NCBI RefSeq assembly: GCF_020382885.2
Contig: NC_058515.1
Coordinates: 5,749,223-5,813,222 of the forward strand
Direction: 5' to 3'
Source of the DNA: Scatophagus argus
Taxonomy: Eukaryota > Chordata > Actinopteri > Scatophagidae
Length of the DNA: 64,000 nt
The notes under the pieces were generated by a model. That model did no database searches. It saw only the letters and a list, made by a program, of their open reading frames with translations, and was not told the DNA's origin. Positions 9,992 to 22,096 of this stretch are shown in pieces; the stretch's first letter is position 1, and the number at the start of each line of letters is the position of its first letter. A program made the position numbers and the translations under genes.

Positions 9992-12900
9992 TCAGGTGTC
10001 TCTGAAGAAAAAGGAGAAGGGGAAGATGGAGCTGCAAAGACAGAGAGACAGATTTTTACAGTGTCTCCGTGTTAAAACAAACTGCACACACGATTAATGC
10101 AACTGCAGGCCCATCCCGTGAGTACATCATTATTACCATTAAAAAAAAACGACATTTGTACGACTGCGATTGTGCTCTTTCGGCGTGGCGATACTTTTGT
10201 CAGTCTTTTATGTGCCTAAGGACATCTGGTGTCTCAGCTTGTCTGAACAGATATTGTAACTTTTGTCTTTATAATAGCTGGATTTCCCCTTCTTTGACAA
10301 CTTTTTTTCTTTCAGATGTACAGCACCAATTAGCCCGTTTCTCCTGTGGGTGTAAAAGTCAGTCAAATCTACAAATGAGTCATCGCCATCATCTCCGCAG
10401 GTATGTCTCTTGCTGACCTTCTGGTTAATTTTTCAGCTTTTACTTGTAATGGGATACTGTTCACTGTTGGTGTGGCTGCGCTGAACCTGACCTCAGGTTC
10501 AATTCTCCACTGTGTCATCGTACCAACCTGGCCAGTCGGGCTAAAATCCCTGGCTTCACGGGTGACTCGTGTGCGGAGTCTGAATCTTCTTCTCCCTCCT
10601 CAAGGCCTTCCTCCTTGTCCATGTTCTCTATTGTCCCAGGATTCCCCTCACCTGAAGTCTCACATCCTATGACCATGCTGACACCTGATTTCTTGGGTTG
10701 GTGAAAACAGAATGTTAAGTCTTTTCGCTTATTTTTTTTTTTTTTTAAATCCAGTAATACAGATTTCATTGTATTAACCATTCACTAATCCCACCCACTT
10801 AACAGTGATTGTTCCACATATTGAAGCAGTATGAATGGGGATTTGTGCCTTTAACAGGAGCAAAAATATAAGGAATGGATTAAGTAGTGTTCACAGCGCA
10901 ATGTAAGCAGCTAATAATAGCATACCTGACTAACTAGTTTATTACCTATAGTAGTACTACCTACTGTCCGAGTAAAGACTTAGCATGTGGTTAGTTAACT
11001 ACATTATTAAATGAGGTTATAGTGTACATTAGCAATAGCAAGGTATAGTTGCATGGCAACCAGTGTAGTACTGTGTCAGCGTACCAGGGTTTAGCGTAAT
11101 TCTAGCAATTCTGTCACGATTTGCACTGGATTAGGGTAAGGTTATGTGAATGACTGCCAAACTCATCAGTTCACTCTTTCTCAAAGTCTTTCTCAAGTAA
11201 AAGAAAGGCTTTTCAAGTGACACACACAAAGATAAAATTTATCCAAGTAACTTTTGTTGTATTTCTTATCGCTGCAAATCCAAATGGTATTTTGTTTGAA
11301 TGATATTACAGTTTTTCCTATACTTCTTAACTAGCTCTACCCTACAACACATGATCATTACCTCTGCTTTATTTCCATGTGTTCATCATGGGCTATATAT
11401 ATATATTAGGCCTAAACTGGTGCTGATGCTGGCTTTTTTATCTGAGATAAGTAAGTTTTACCTAATTATGCAGCACAATGTTATGTATGTTCCCATCAAA
11501 TTAATATTTAAGATTCATTTCCAAGTTTCTCATTTTAATACAAGTTAGCCAAAAACATAAAAGTTTCAAACGAACTCGTGAAGCTGATGTTAGTTAGCTA
11601 GCTAGCTATTGAAATGACAGTTGTCATTTAGTTAGAAAAAAAAGTCTACGAGAAGCCTGCTTTTGTCCATTTCAGTCTGAAGCCGAAGACCTACTGTTGC
11701 TGTGAATTTTAAGGGGTAAATCTGCTGCTCTGACTGTAAACTGCACATGTCCCACAATGGAAACTTGACGGGCGTAGCAACAGCAACAATAATCGCCTCA
11801 GCGTCAAAGCGTCTTCATGAGCTTAAATTTGAATGGAATCCATTTTTAAGATTTTACATTTGAAAACCCAATATTTTTTCTTGGCCCTTTTATAATACAT
11901 CTCTTAAGTTTGTGCAGTCAGAACATATGCTTAACAATCTTGTTCACTGTTCAAACTTAATCCTTTTAAACCTTGTAGACTTGTGTTGGCACTTCCACCT
12001 CAGAAAATAAATAACTCAGTGTGGTGACATAATTACTTTAAATCACTTTTTCCACTTGAAACAAATGTGAGGGGAAAAAGCAAAGCTAGAGAAAGAAATG
12101 ACAGAAAAAAAGTCAGTGGACAAGTGTAAAAGAACACAGGATCAGCTGAGATGATGGGCCATACAGGAAAATGGAGTGGGGTGGAGGGTAATTTTGGGAC
12201 TTTGTTGCTAATCAAGCTGAAGCACATCAGCAGAAACACACGCTCTCTCACACACACACACAATTACACAGAAACATGTCCACTCTCTGTCTGATGTAAT
12301 GCTATTATTAACCTTAATCACACTTGTTATCCTACCTGTCTGCACTAATGTTAGCCTGGGGCTACATTAAAGACAGAAATGTTACAGGTGTGTGTGTGTG
12401 TGTGTGTGTGTGTGTTTATATATGTGTTGGAGAGGAAACGTGAGGGTGATTGAAATTTGAAGATGAATTGTTATTTGACTGAAATGACTTCGTCATTTCA
12501 CATTTAAAAGAGTGACAAATCATTTAAGCAGTTAAATGTGATGAGTAAATGACTGAACTGAATGAATAGATGAAAAAAAATCACCTTGTCAGCGTGTCCT
12601 GGATCGTCCTTGACCTCTTCCTTGACCTCTTCCCCTGCGTGTGGATTGTCCACGTGCAGCCTGCTGAAAGTTGGACACAACCGAGTTTGTTCTTATATAA
12701 ACAGAAAAGTAAAATTGGTTTTATTAATGACTGCCAAATAAAACTAAAAGCTCCTTTATATAAGTCAAATATGTGAGGAACAATCCGTTTCACTAAAGTT
12801 CTGTTTCTTATTTTTATTTTTTATATACAGGGTCAGCCAAAATAATGTATACACACATCAGGAAAAGAAAAACATGCATAAATATTTAATTTGTATAAGT

Positions 12901-14246
12901 ACTTCTATACGTATAGATACCTCTTTCGAAGTTTGATCAAATAACAATAACACTGTGTACTGTTGTACGATGTGTACATGCATTATTTTTGGCTGACTCT
13001 GTGTATATATCAAGTGGTCATCATCAGAAAACCAGAATAACCTACATACCGTCCCATTTATTAATACACAGAGCGAGGCTGCCCTGCTGGAAATGAAAAA
13101 GATAACATAAGATAAATTAAGAGATTAGAGTCTATTGAAGAAAATAAACACAATGAAAATTAACTGTGCTTCTTAAATCTAAGACAGCATAAAACACAAG
13201 AGCTTACATGACTCGAGGCATAAAAACAGTTCATCCTTCCAACAGAGGAGCCCAAATGTTTAGGAGGCAAAGCTAAACAACTGCAATGCTTTAGCAAAGC
13301 GACCAAACCACATCCACCATGCCTGAGCTACAGCTGCAGAGGCCCATGAAAATTCATCAGCAAGCTACAGCTCTCAGAGCTTCATCTTCACATATGTAAA
13401 ATTCATAGAGAGGCAGACCACCAGCATGAAGGCCTGAGAGCAGGAAAGCTCAGCACAACTCAAAAAATACTCCACAGAGAAAGAGCCATGGGCACTAAGG
13501 CTGCAGACAAGAATATGCAGTTTCAGTTTCTCACTGCAGAAGAGGTCTGCCTCAAAGTGCAACAATACATCAGAAATATCTGTAATGTAATGTACATCCT
13601 GTTCAGTTTGTAGAGAACATAAACTGAGGCATAGTCAAGAACGACAGAAGAGGAAAAAGTCTTCGGAACGAATTTCCAAGCTGTCATTTTCTGTCCTTTC
13701 TATGTCCACGCTTGTTCTTTGAAACTCATTCTTTTCTGTTCACGTTTTTCCAGCAGGTTTAACACAAAAACAAACCATTTGTCTCTCCGGGGCATCGTGA
13801 AGACGCACACACACATCAGTGAATGCTATCAATGAGGAAGCCCCTGAGAGCACAAAGGACGCATACTGCTGACTGTGTGTGTGTGTGTCCCTACACACAA
13901 GGACATGTAGGTGTATTGGTCAATGTGGTGAATGTAATTCAATGAGAATTGCTCAGTGAAACTTGATTTCCTGTGAACTGGTAATGACTTGATGCTCTAC
14001 TTGTTTGCAGGATGTTTACACAGTTTGTGCAACAGAGTGTGTGCTCTTCAAGCTTGTTCAAAAAAGGAGACAATTCTGTTTATGTAAGTTAAATACATAA
14101 ACTAGGTAAAGGGCAAGCCCGTGTGTGTGTGTGTGAGTGAATGCGCATTTTAAATGATAATTTTCGCCCCAATGATCTGACTGTCAGTGTGATTGAGATG
14201 GCGCCCGTTTGCCTCTTGTCTGTTTCATAACTGCAAGAATCACTGG

Positions 14247-14299
<53 letters not shown>

Positions 14300-17200
14300 A
14301 GCAGGGCAGTTGTCAGAGTGGATGTCTTAGTAATTTTATGAATAACATATTGATGTGTATGCAGTGTGCTTGTGTGCTTTATCTAATTGCTTCCATCATC
14401 TGCAGAGGCACATTACCCACATCACCACTCTTGTGACAATACACTTTTAAGAGGAGTAAAGAAAACAAGCCAGGACAGCTTTGCTAAACAGTTTGTCCAT
14501 GAAGGCTTTTGTCAGTCTATATTACCGCACACTATAATCCATAATGAAGCCAATAATGCCTGCTGCATGTCTACTGTCACTAAAACTTACTTATCACAGG
14601 TTTATCACGATACAAAGACACTGTTTTTTAACTATAACGTCGCTCTTAACATAATCAGAACGTTCATTCCCACTGGAACCTATGCGACAGCGTTTATGTT
14701 AGCACAGTGTAGATTTTTATAGAGCAGATGTGAATTTGCGCTCTACAGTCCTTGCCTCATCAAGAGGAGTTAGCTTTTAATATAAATTTAGTCAGTGCAT
14801 ATATTAATACATTTAGTCATAGAAATGTGACTAAATATAGCAGGAGGTTATAAATTAGCTCTACAGTAGTGAAGCCAGAACTCACCTTACCACAGAAGCC
14901 TTGGTTTCAGTCTCCAAGTCCTTGAGTATGGCCTCCTCTAGTGGTGATTCTCTTTTATGGCGTTTTGACTGTGGCTCAGAGACAGAGGGGATTTGCTGTG
15001 CAACCTCGTTCTCCTACAACACACAGCAGAGACCTGTGTATGACAGATTGCATGAGGTGGATACTATATCATTTGTACACGACTGTGGGCGTACAATCCA
15101 AAGCAAGAGTCCTGCAACAAGTGAAGTTGATAATGTTCAGTTCTTATTGTTATTATACTGTAAGGTGTACACAACATGTATCTCCACAACCTACAATTAT
15201 ACAAATATTGGGTACACCTTATCATGCAATGCAAAGCAGTACAACAACTCGGAGTAAAGAAAAGATATATAGTACATCAGAATGCCTGTATTTTCCCTGA
15301 GTAACAGAACAACAACTCACTGGGATCAACTTCTCCTCTGCTTGCTTCCCTGAAACAAGACAAATACATATGAGACAGGCACCTGCCTGAATTGTACCTT
15401 GTGTGTGTTTGTGTACTCCACCAACATTCACAATGTCTGTTCTTTGTCACACAGCTGGTGCCTAATAACAAGACCCAGACTCAAGCTTCGCAGGCATGTA
15501 AAACGTTCAGCCAATCGGGATGATTCACATTGTTTTTATTTTTGTGACCCCCTTTCCTTCCTCGATTTGCAGTTCAGTTAGCTGAGCCACAGCTGACTTA
15601 ACGGATCTCTTACATACCCACACATTATAACAGGTAGAGTCTATGTAGCCCACAATTTTCAGTCTATAATCCTAATTGCGACAGTATGTGCCACTATTGC
15701 CGTTGAGCTCCGTCTTTTTCTTCATGAGGTCAGTGAGTTCAATAATGAGTGTGCAGATTAAACGTGTCTTTGTGCTGATAACAACCTCTGCAATTACACA
15801 AAGTATTCAGTGAATACAACAATGCAATAAGCTGTGAGAGTTTTTCCTTACCATTTCTCTCCAGGTAGAGGATAAGAATAAATGGGTAGGCTCTTAAATT
15901 CCTGTTGCGATGTTTGCACATCACCTTAGATATTCCCTCCCATCGCTTCTTATCTAATGCTTACAGTTAACAAAATACAGTGAACTTCTAGCAAATAAGC
16001 ATCGGCAGCTGTAGTCTTTGATTCATATTTTGTAGTGATTTAAAGATAATACATTTAGCTGCTACAGTACCATCCACTAAAGCATGAGAATCCATCATAG
16101 TGACCTCAACACTGAATGTTAGTACTGACCGTCATTCAGTCAGGTCCCATGCTACATGCTACATATGCAACCCAACTCTTATGGATGATGTGAAAGCAAT
16201 GTTGCTACAAACTGGTGACAAGCTTGCACCTCTACATCACATGCCAGAAGTGTGATGGAGCGATATACAGTGTTGATATTGGGATGAATGGTGAGATAGT
16301 TAGACTGCTCACAGACAAATAAATACCCCAATGGATGCATAAACTAATGAAGTCACTATAGAGGATACAAGGGAAGACACTGAAATGGGTACTGGAGAAG
16401 GGTTGGAGAGTGTCCAGGTTGCTGAGAACAGTTCTGATAATTTCCTGAAAACAGAAAGAGAGAGAGAGAGCTGAAGAGCTGATAAAATATTATTAATGAC
16501 AGGTCAGAGTCAGTCAGTGTATCGTGAAAACAGTCGAGCACTGGGAATGACAGTGAGTCAACAAAACAAATGTGAGAAGACAGCAGTATCCATAATTACC
16601 TCCAGTTCATGATCGAGGCAGGTTCCTCCCACAGTCTCGTCTCCTCTGATGAAATATATCAAACAAATTATAATATGTATCATAATATGTTCACAACAGT
16701 GTTGTATTAGAAGCTAAACTTTCTTAAATCGTTATAATGTTTTAAAATTCCGTGGAGCTGATGAAGGTGTTGTATGCGTCAGTGAACGCCTTTTGCCGAT
16801 GCATTAAAAGGCTTTGATTGTTAAGAAGATAAAGTCCTGCGTAGCCTTGAGTCTCAGAAATATTAGGTGTAGTTAAAATCAAGAGTCTTCTTCGGTCAAA
16901 GGGATGACAGCTTCAAGGAATTCCAGGATCAGTTAGGACTCTTATTCTAAGATTTAGAATAAAGGCAGACATGTCTCGTGGGCCTTTAGATCATTTTGTT
17001 TCGCATATAAAACTAAATGTCAAGACAAGCTTACACACATCAGATCATGTAATGGTAGTAGGCAGTAGAGTTAAAAGAAGAGGAATGTTAAAGAAGAAGA
17101 AAAAAGATCAATGTTTCCTCTCTTGCCTGAAGCTCAGTCATCTCCCCAAACGCTTTTGAGACTGAAAACATTTTTGCAATGCTTTGAAAAACTGAATCTT

Positions 17201-17810
17201 GAGAAGAAAAAAGGGGAAAAGAAGAATGGAAGGAACCAATGAGTGGATGCAACATCAATCAGCTGTCGTCCATTCACTGGTATAAGTTTGGCTTACACAT
17301 TTTGAGATTGAAAAGTGAAAAAGAAAACTAATAATGAGGAACAGATAAAAAGAATGCAAAGGGAAAATCACAGGTGTACTTGGTCTAATCCACATTCGAG
17401 TGTGCTTCAAGTTTGGTCTCAAAATATTTCCTCAAGTCACTTTTGGTCTTGTAAGTTTTTCACTTGAAATTGTGTCAGGTTTAGCCACAGGTTAAATACA
17501 CAGCCAGTCATTTTTCAGCTACTTCACTTTACAGTGCTCTACTTCACCATCACTGTCTTCTCTTTGGTTTGGCTCCACTTACAGTCTCAGCCTTCAGTTA
17601 AAGAGCAACACTGTGCTGTTATGGGATTTGTCAGCTCATCACAGTTTGTGCTCTGACTGAAAAGGAAAAACAGATATTAAGTATAAATATGTGATGAAAT
17701 GTGTCTTGCCTGTAGCTGCTGCCTCCTCTGATTTTGAACTTGTAGATGAAAGTACCAGCTTTGAAGAATCGAGTTTGAGGAAAAGGGACAGAGAAGGCCT
17801 GCAGTGGCAT
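9992..17810 (-). CDS. majin: Membrane-anchored junction protein MAJIN, nine coding exons
   Basis: MAJIN, with TERB1 and TERB2, ties meiotic telomeres to the inner nuclear membrane. Minus-strand exons: 17810-17710, 16645-16600, 16444-16369, 15953-15852, 15349-15321, 15013-14886, 12660-12585, 10691-10528, 10031-9992; phases chain and give about 253 residues. The globular N-terminal domain is recognisable from VPFPQTRFF, IYKFKIR, NLDTLQPF and YPFILILYLE. A basic stretch (SKRHKRE), then acidic linkers, lead to a C-terminal hydrophobic tail, SIFPFSFFF, like the membrane anchor of mammalian MAJIN. The first intron has a GC donor (17709-17708). Two points are less certain: the exon 8 acceptor is AAG at 10694-10692, and the exon 8 donor (GTTGGT) is weak; reading through it ends at a stop at 10517-10515. 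Exons 1-6 are very secure. In human the gene also neighbours GPHA2. Confidence 0.9.
12389..12415. repeat. GT microsatellite in a majin intron
   Basis: About 13 GT units, lying in the intron between exons 7 and 8. Confidence 0.9.
12826..13007. mobile_element. Tc1/mariner-like miniature transposon (MITE) in a majin intron
   Basis: The left end GGTCAGCCAAAATAATG (from 12831) is repeated in inverted, slightly diverged form at the right end (to 12996), and both ends sit in TATA sequence compatible with a TA target duplication. The roughly 180-bp interior has no coding capacity and contains the palindrome CTATACGTATAG at 12905-12916. It lies in the intron between exons 6 and 7. Assignment to the mariner superfamily rests on the TA borders and is an inference. 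Confidence 0.75.
14250..14299. repeat. Compound GT/GA microsatellite in a majin intron
   Basis: About 17 GT units followed directly by about 7 GA units. Confidence 0.9.
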
Positions 17811-18056
17811 GGCTGAACTGTGGGGTGTGCAGCTGTGAAGTGGTATGGCCAATAAAATCAGAGAATAAGCAGATTAATAGATGAAGTGTTAGTTCAGAGG
17901 AGAACCACAGCCTGTCAACGTCACTGAAAAAGTTTCATTGGTTTAGCTAGCTAGCTAGGACACATTTCAGCTACAGTTGGTTATTATTCTATCTGCCTTT
18001 ACTCTTGTAAAAACCATAAGACACACTTTGTTTTTCGTCTCACACGTACACACAAC

Positions 18057-18407
18057 ATTACCGTAATGTCTACACAAAACGGCGAGCATGAAATTATCTA
18101 TAAGCGAAGTTGATCCTCCAGCAGGGAGTCAACGGTGAAAACAGTGACTATCGTAGACACATTTAACTCGTCTCCAGATTCCCGCGTTACGGTCTCTTGT
18201 CAGTCAGCGTCTAAAGCCGCAGCTGTCACGTGACTGTCAGCGGCGCACGTGTAGCAGCGAAGACGTGGTTGTCTTGGAAACATCGTGTACAAGGGTTAAA
18301 GTTCGAGATAAAGCTACGTTTAGCAGTTTAGTGTGTTTAAAGGTGCCAAGTCGTTGACTTTTTGAACACTTCAACGTCAAAGGGATTTCAGCCGGTAGAC
18401 CCAAAAG
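18057..18407. promoter_or_regulatory. Probable shared promoter of majin (-) and reductase copy 1 (+)
   Basis: Only about 600 bp separate the majin start codon from the inferred first-exon donor of the reductase gene, and the genes diverge. The stretch has more CpG than its surroundings and carries two E-box cores: CACGTG within the palindrome GTCACGTGAC at 18225-18234, a site type bound by USF/TFE-family factors, and another at 18246-18251. A noncoding first exon of the reductase probably ends at 18407 before a weak donor (GTCAGA), judged from the better donor at the equivalent place in copy 2. Start sites were not located. Confidence 0.5.
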
Positions 18408-18981
18408 GTCAGATAAAAATATTTATTATCTTTTATGGTTGCGTTTTCCATCTAGTTCGCTATTTTATAGCATTGAGTACTGTGTCATCATAGATGTCAT
18501 TTCGTTGTTCTAACTCGTATGACATTACAACGTCAACACCAAAACAGTGTGTCTGAACACTTTGACCTTGGACCGTTTTAACACTTCATTATTGTAACAA
18601 TGTTGTAACAGTAAATACGTATTGACTTTCCAACGGTGCAGTACTGCACATTTCAAAAATTTTTACACCCACATTGTGACTTAACATTGTTCTTAAACTG
18701 TTCCCACAATGTTTGTACTCAGTGCAGTTTGGTGTCTCAATGTCTTCACACTGCATCACTGTCTCACCACTGGTGCTTACTTGCTACCTAACAACATGAC
18801 CTTTTGTAATAGGATTGCTACTCAGCTTTGTGCAGTACCAGTCCCAATACAACCACATTAATGTTTACTACTCATTAAAACCTCCCATTTAATATCTTGC
18901 TCAACTCTCTCTCCCCCTCTTAAACAGTGTTGGGTAGGTCAAATAGTCCAAACAGGGCACAAAGAAGAAGAATCAGATCAG

Positions 18982-20438
18982 ATGTTGTCCTCCATGACTC
19001 CTTCTGTCCTCTTAAATACTGGGGTTAAGATGCCCCTCCTGGGTTTGGGGACCTACAAGTTGTTGGCTCCTGAAGAAGTGTACCAGGCAGTGGACGCAGC
19101 GCTGGCTGCAGGTTATTGGGCGTTTGACAGTGCAGCTGTCTACCGGAATGAAGCTGAGTTGGGTCGATCCCTGAAGGAGCTCCTGCCCAAACATGGCTTA
19201 ACCAGAGAGGATGTATTCATAACCAGGTGAACTATGTAGACTCATATGTCTTCCAAAGGAGCACAGCATGTCAGTAACTAAGTGACCTTTGGGACATTAT
19301 GGTTCATAAGACAGAATAGTCCTAGCAGTTTTTTGAGCATGCATGTCATCTTGAATAAATCATATTTTTTCTCCTCATCCACCATAAGGAGGTACTGCAG
19401 CTAAGTTAAGTTGACTCATATTATAACAGTGTACAGTTCTCAACAATCCTCCTCTCTGTCCTTCTCCCTATAGTAAACTGGCCCCTGAGGATCAGGGTGA
19501 GAGGGCCATGGAAGGAGCCCTTCACAGCCTGTCTCAGTTGGACTTGGGTTACATTGACCTCTACCTGATCCACTGGCCTGGCACACAGGGTCTGTTAGTG
19601 TCTGACCAACGCAACCCAGGTAAAGAAGTCAGTGTTTTCCTTCATGAATTAAAATATCACAAGAAACGTGTATTTATGGCATGCATGTACATTTATGTTT
19701 AACATAATGTCTTTCATATTTGAATCCAGGCAATCGAGCTCAGAGTTGGGCCTCACTGGAGGAGCTGCATGCTCAGGGGAAGCTGAGGGCTATAGGGGTG
19801 TCCAACTACACAGCAGCACACATGAGAGAACTGATGCAGAGCTGCAAAATCCCTCCTGCATTGCTACAGGTAAGATGCTCAAGAGCAAAAGGATGACAGA
19901 CAGTATATAATATACTTAATAGTACACAAATCCAACAAAGTTTTTTGTAGAGTCAGTGTTAACAGTGTGTTTTTTTTTCAGGTAGAGTTTCACCCACAGC
20001 TGTGTCAGAGAGACCTGAGGAGTGTGTGTGAGGAGTATGGAGTGTGTTTTCAAGCCTATTCCTCCTTAGGGAAAGGAGTGCTGGTCACTGACCCAGTAGT
20101 CATGGAGGTGGCAAACAACTGTGGACGCACACCTGCACAGGTAAACGCACACACGAAACATCTTGATCGTTGTCTTTTTGGACCTGCCTTACCTGCTCAG
20201 AGTTAAACAAAACAAAAACATCTTCAGCACAAACACTTAGGTCTTTTGTTCCCTTCAGGTCCTGTTGCGCTGGGCTGTGCAGCAGTGCATCCCGGTGATT
20301 CCCAAGTCCTCAAATCCAGACAGAATAAAGGACAATGCCAGAATTTTTGACTTCACATTGAGTGACACAGACATGGACAGATTGTCAGCTTTGGACTGTG
20401 GACATAAGTACTGCAGGGATCCATCAGAAGTGGCTTGA
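18982..20438 (+). CDS. Aldo-keto reductase, tandem copy 1, five coding exons
   Basis: NADPH-dependent carbonyl reductase of the aldo-keto reductase superfamily. Coding exons 18982-19226, 19474-19619, 19730-19869, 19982-20140 and 20259-20438 join in frame to give 289 residues. The family tetrad is intact: Asp49, Tyr54 (AVYRNE), Lys83 (SKL) and His115 (LIHWPG); the cofactor loop IPKSS is at about 244-248. The ATG at 18982 is kept in copy 2 and follows a 5' UTR acceptor at 18925-18927. Against copy 2 this protein differs at about 11 positions, including three usually conserved: Trp46 for Arg, Cys240 for Gly and Arg283 for Trp. It resembles the small single-domain reductases annotated only by number in fish, related to bacterial diketo-acid and prostaglandin reductases; the true substrate is unknown. 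The frame is open throughout, but copy 1 may be weakened. Confidence 0.9.
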
Positions 20439-22096
20439 TGGAGCACTCGTGGAACAAACAATGTCTTCCCTTCCTCTTTAATGAATGCTGCTGTTATTCA
20501 GTTCTGATTGGCAGTGATGCAGGGGTGGGAAACCAGAAAAAGGGAAAAATCAGAGTTTAGACACAGACAGCTTATTAGAGCTTTTCCTGGTTGTTTGCAT
20601 ATTTTACATGACAGATGCACCGGACTAATGTATTGAGGATTTAGATAAATGTATATACTGGGATATCTGAGAATCCAAGTATTTTAGATATCACTGGCCA
20701 ATAAATTGCCTTGTAAATTGTGACTCATACGTGATGAATGACTGAACACCTTTTCTAGCAGGACCTTTAGGTGTGTTGCCTACTGACCAAAAATATTTTT
20801 CTGTTTATGTGCCATCATTTAAAGACTAGTTCCATATTATTTGTTGCCTCATACTATTCTTTAATAGCTTTACAACGTAATATTATGGATTTTGTGTTCT
20901 CTTTCCCTTACTGAAAATACATTTAATAAAGTTAATAAAACATGAGGAGGAACTAGTCGACTAATGTGGAAGTGTCTGTTCGCCCTTAAAATTACCGTAA
21001 TTTCTGTAGAGAATGGCGAGGATTAATTTAGGAAGTCGACCACCAGCAAGCTAACGTTACACTGAAGCAGGCAGTTAGTAGTTAAAACTGTGACCGTCGT
21101 CAAGCACCTCGAGATTCGCCGGACAGAGTGAATTTCCGCCTTCAGGTCGTTTAGCCTTCCTTGATTAGCTAGATTTTCTTCCAATCAGCGGCGGCAGAGC
21201 AGGTGTCGCTATGGTGACGGCTAAAACCGCCCAAACTGTCACATGACTGTCAGCTGACCTCATGCAGCAGCCATGAGTACGGTAGTTGTTAACTTTTCTC
21301 TGTTCAACAGTTAAGTTTCGGAAGGTTGTGCTTGCCTTTGTTAAAATCGCGCAGTTACTTCTCAGTGACACATTTCCTTTAGTATGTGAATACGCGACAG
21401 TATGTGTCCTATTTATGCACGTTAACTCGTCTACTTTAAAAGAATTCAGCTGAAGGAACCGGAAAGGTGAGGTGAAAATATGTATCATCTTAACTGTGGC
21501 ATCTGTTCCCAGTCAGCTCCCTACACTGTCGTGTAATTGACGTACCTACTGCGTCACATTCCAGTTTTCTAACATTGCATCACTGCAGTAGTGTTGGCTC
21601 TCGTTCCATATGACGTTTAAATCTTCATAAACAGCATCATTACAACCATTCCACATGTCTTCGTGATGTTCCAGTGCTCTAAAGCTGCATCATCGTAGGT
21701 TCATTGTCACAGTGTTTCCATAACGAGGTCATACATTTAAAGTGCTGCAGTTTACCAGATACATTGTGACATTGCAACGTTTTGTATTTAAAGCTAACGA
21801 CATTTCAACACTCTTTACACCATAACAATTGACGTATCATCATCATTACTAGCTACAATACCACATTGTGACCTTCCTCTGTGAGGAAGCTGGTGGAAAG
21901 GGATAATTTAAGAAAAAACAGCAGAAATCTCTAATAACAGGAGTGCAATAGCTTACCAGCCCCAATACAACCACATTAATATTTACTACTCATCAAAGCC
22001 TCCCATTTAGTTCTCACTCAACTCTCTCTCCCTCTTAAACAGTGTTGGGTAGGTCAAATAGTCCAAACAGGGCACAAAGAAGAAGAATCAGATCAG
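20439..22096 (+). other. Spacer between the two reductase copies with a duplicated promoter
   Basis: After the copy 1 3' UTR, sequence from about 20990 resembles the promoter at 18057 onward: ACCGTAAT, CATGACTGTCAGC and the first-exon end are shared, though clearly diverged. The noncoding first exon of copy 2 probably ends at 21466 before a good donor, GTGAGG. From about 21957 the match to copy 1 (about 18838 onward) becomes nearly perfect. The E-box at the equivalent place reads CACATG (21240-21245), not CACGTG. Confidence 0.6.
20700..20705 (+). terminator. First polyadenylation signal after reductase copy 1
   Basis: AATAAA lies 262 bases after the stop. The matching site in copy 2 reads AATAAG and is broken. 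Two more AATAAA hexamers follow at 20925-20930 and 20934-20939. Confidence 0.55.

Noticed and set aside
10403..10672. Plus-strand frame with a membrane-like start (MSLADLLVNFSAF)
   Set aside because: It is the opposite strand of majin exon 8 and its flanks, with no sign of its own splicing or homology.
17808..17852. Upstream in-frame ATG at 17852 that would extend MAJIN by 14 residues
   Set aside because: Known MAJIN proteins begin just before the conserved PFPxTRF motif, so the ATG at 17810 fits; the upstream part is probably 5' UTR.
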